Assembly (NCBI GenBank): GCA_016177315.1
Contig: JACOVN010000093.1
Location: forward strand, 1-5,449
DNA from: Candidatus Woesearchaeota archaeon
Lineage (GTDB): Archaea; Nanobdellota; Nanobdellia; Woesearchaeales; UBA12501
Length of the DNA: 5,449 nt
Direction: 5' to 3'
Below, piece after piece: positions 4,755 through 5,449 of the stretch. The notes under the pieces were generated by a model. The model had not been told where the DNA came from and made no database searches. It saw only the letters and a list, made by a program, of their open reading frames with translations. The translations under genes and the position numbers were made by a program. Positions within the stretch are counted from its first letter, which is position 1. Every line of letters starts with the position of its first letter.

Positions 4755-5449
4755 AACTATATATTGTAAGAGCCAATAGGAGCATCATTGAGTCTGGAGC
4801 ATTGAAAGAATCAGTTACCTATAGGAGACATGTCAATCTCTCTACAGCAATTGAAAGCTGTATAAAGGCCAGATGCGATATTCTTAATTTTAGCATAGGA
4901 TTTCCTGAATACTCCAATATTGTTCAAAAAGCTATTCAACGAGCGTACAAAAGCGGAATGATTATCATCGCCGCCGTTGGAAACAAATATGTCGGGTCAT
5001 TCTTCCCGGCAAATTTTGAAAAATACGTCATCGGTGTTGGTGCACTTGACGATTGTCTATCTTTGCGGTTTGATAGCACTGTTTGGTCTTCAACAGATAT
5101 CGTTGCACCGGGCGAAGACATCTTTTCTTCTTTCTTTCACGGAGAACTATCTGGTTATCAGTACCATCTTTGGTCAGGGACATCATTCGCAAGTGCCATT
5201 CTCACTGGCGTAGTAGCATTAGCCAAAACTATGTGCAAACATCAGAAAAAGGATATCTCCTCCACTGAGCTAGAAACCATACTCAAGGATACTGCAGATA
5301 AAACTGTATATGATAAAGAGAAGGCTACGACCTTCATTCGGCAATACGAACCCACCCGGAAAATTTTCAGAGATATTGGAATTGTTCTGGAGTGTAGGTA
5401 CGGCGCTGGTTGTGTGCAGGCAGATGCTTTCATCGAGACGTTACAAAAG
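4736..5449 (+). CDS. Subtilisin-family (S8) serine protease, C-terminal part after the frameshift; runs off the window
   Basis: This frame is open from before 4736 to the window end with no stop (238 codons). It opens with GIAPDIELYIV, the strand that normally follows the catalytic His helix in subtilases. It continues through the substrate-binding region DILNFSIG, the oxyanion Asn in AAVGNKYVGSFFPA (codon 4982-4984), the VIGVGAL strand and IVAPGEDI. The nucleophile motif SGTSFASA follows, with Ser at 5183-5185; the usual Pro of GTSxAxP is Ala here. The following helix TGVVALAKTM and the helix STELETILKDTAD close the core. Every catalytic element is intact, so either the break is recent or it is a sequence error. 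The C-terminus, including cysteines near 5393 and 5413, lies partly outside the window. Confidence 0.85.

Noticed and set aside
1..5449. CRISPR arrays, tRNA/rRNA genes, insertion sequences
   Set aside because: No regularly spaced direct repeats, no tRNA cloverleaf or rRNA-like stretches, and no transposase or terminal inverted repeats were seen on either strand.

Overview
The window looks archaeal. The main minus-strand transcript start has a near-perfect archaeal TATA box (TTTATATA) about 25 bases ahead of an expected start site. It is followed by a short leader carrying GGTGAT, complementary to the archaeal 16S 3' end. There is also a membrane-anchored winged-helix regulator of a type common in archaea. 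The small genes and signal-anchored thioredoxin-fold proteins of the 'EFSDFQCPFC' type would suit a DPANN-like or other uncultivated archaeon, but the lineage is inference.

Layout. Positions 3-959 (+) hold the end of a protein of unrecognised family with a basic N-terminus and two copies of a 108-residue module. Convergent to it, and overlapping its 3' end by 65 bases, is a tight minus-strand gene cluster read from right to left. In transcription order it is: a two-pass membrane winged-helix regulator (4257-3757); a membrane-anchored DsbA-like protein (3633-2932); a small membrane protein with two CxxC motifs (2916-2365); a second DsbA-like protein (2368-1721), joined to the previous gene by an ATGA overlap; and a six-pass membrane protein of unknown function (1743-895) that starts inside the second DsbA gene. 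Divergent from the regulator, from 4350 to the window end (+), is a subtilisin-family serine protease. Its Asp, His, Asn and Ser residues are all present, but it is split by a one-base frame change near 4733-4736.

How the genes may work together. The two DsbA-like proteins have the CPFC active site and the cis-proline loop, so the cluster should act on disulfide bonds outside the cytoplasmic membrane. No recognisable DsbB or VKOR is visible. The CxxC-bearing membrane protein lies between the two DsbA genes and is the natural candidate for passing electrons across the membrane. The regulator at the head of the cluster places two cysteines in a short loop predicted to lie outside the cell, with its DNA-binding domain inside. 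This suggests, as inference only, that it senses the redox state the Dsb proteins control. The protease may share the control region at 4258-4349, but a functional link to the Dsb cluster is not shown.

No RNA genes, CRISPR arrays or insertion sequences were seen. No stretch over 300 bases lacks a gene.
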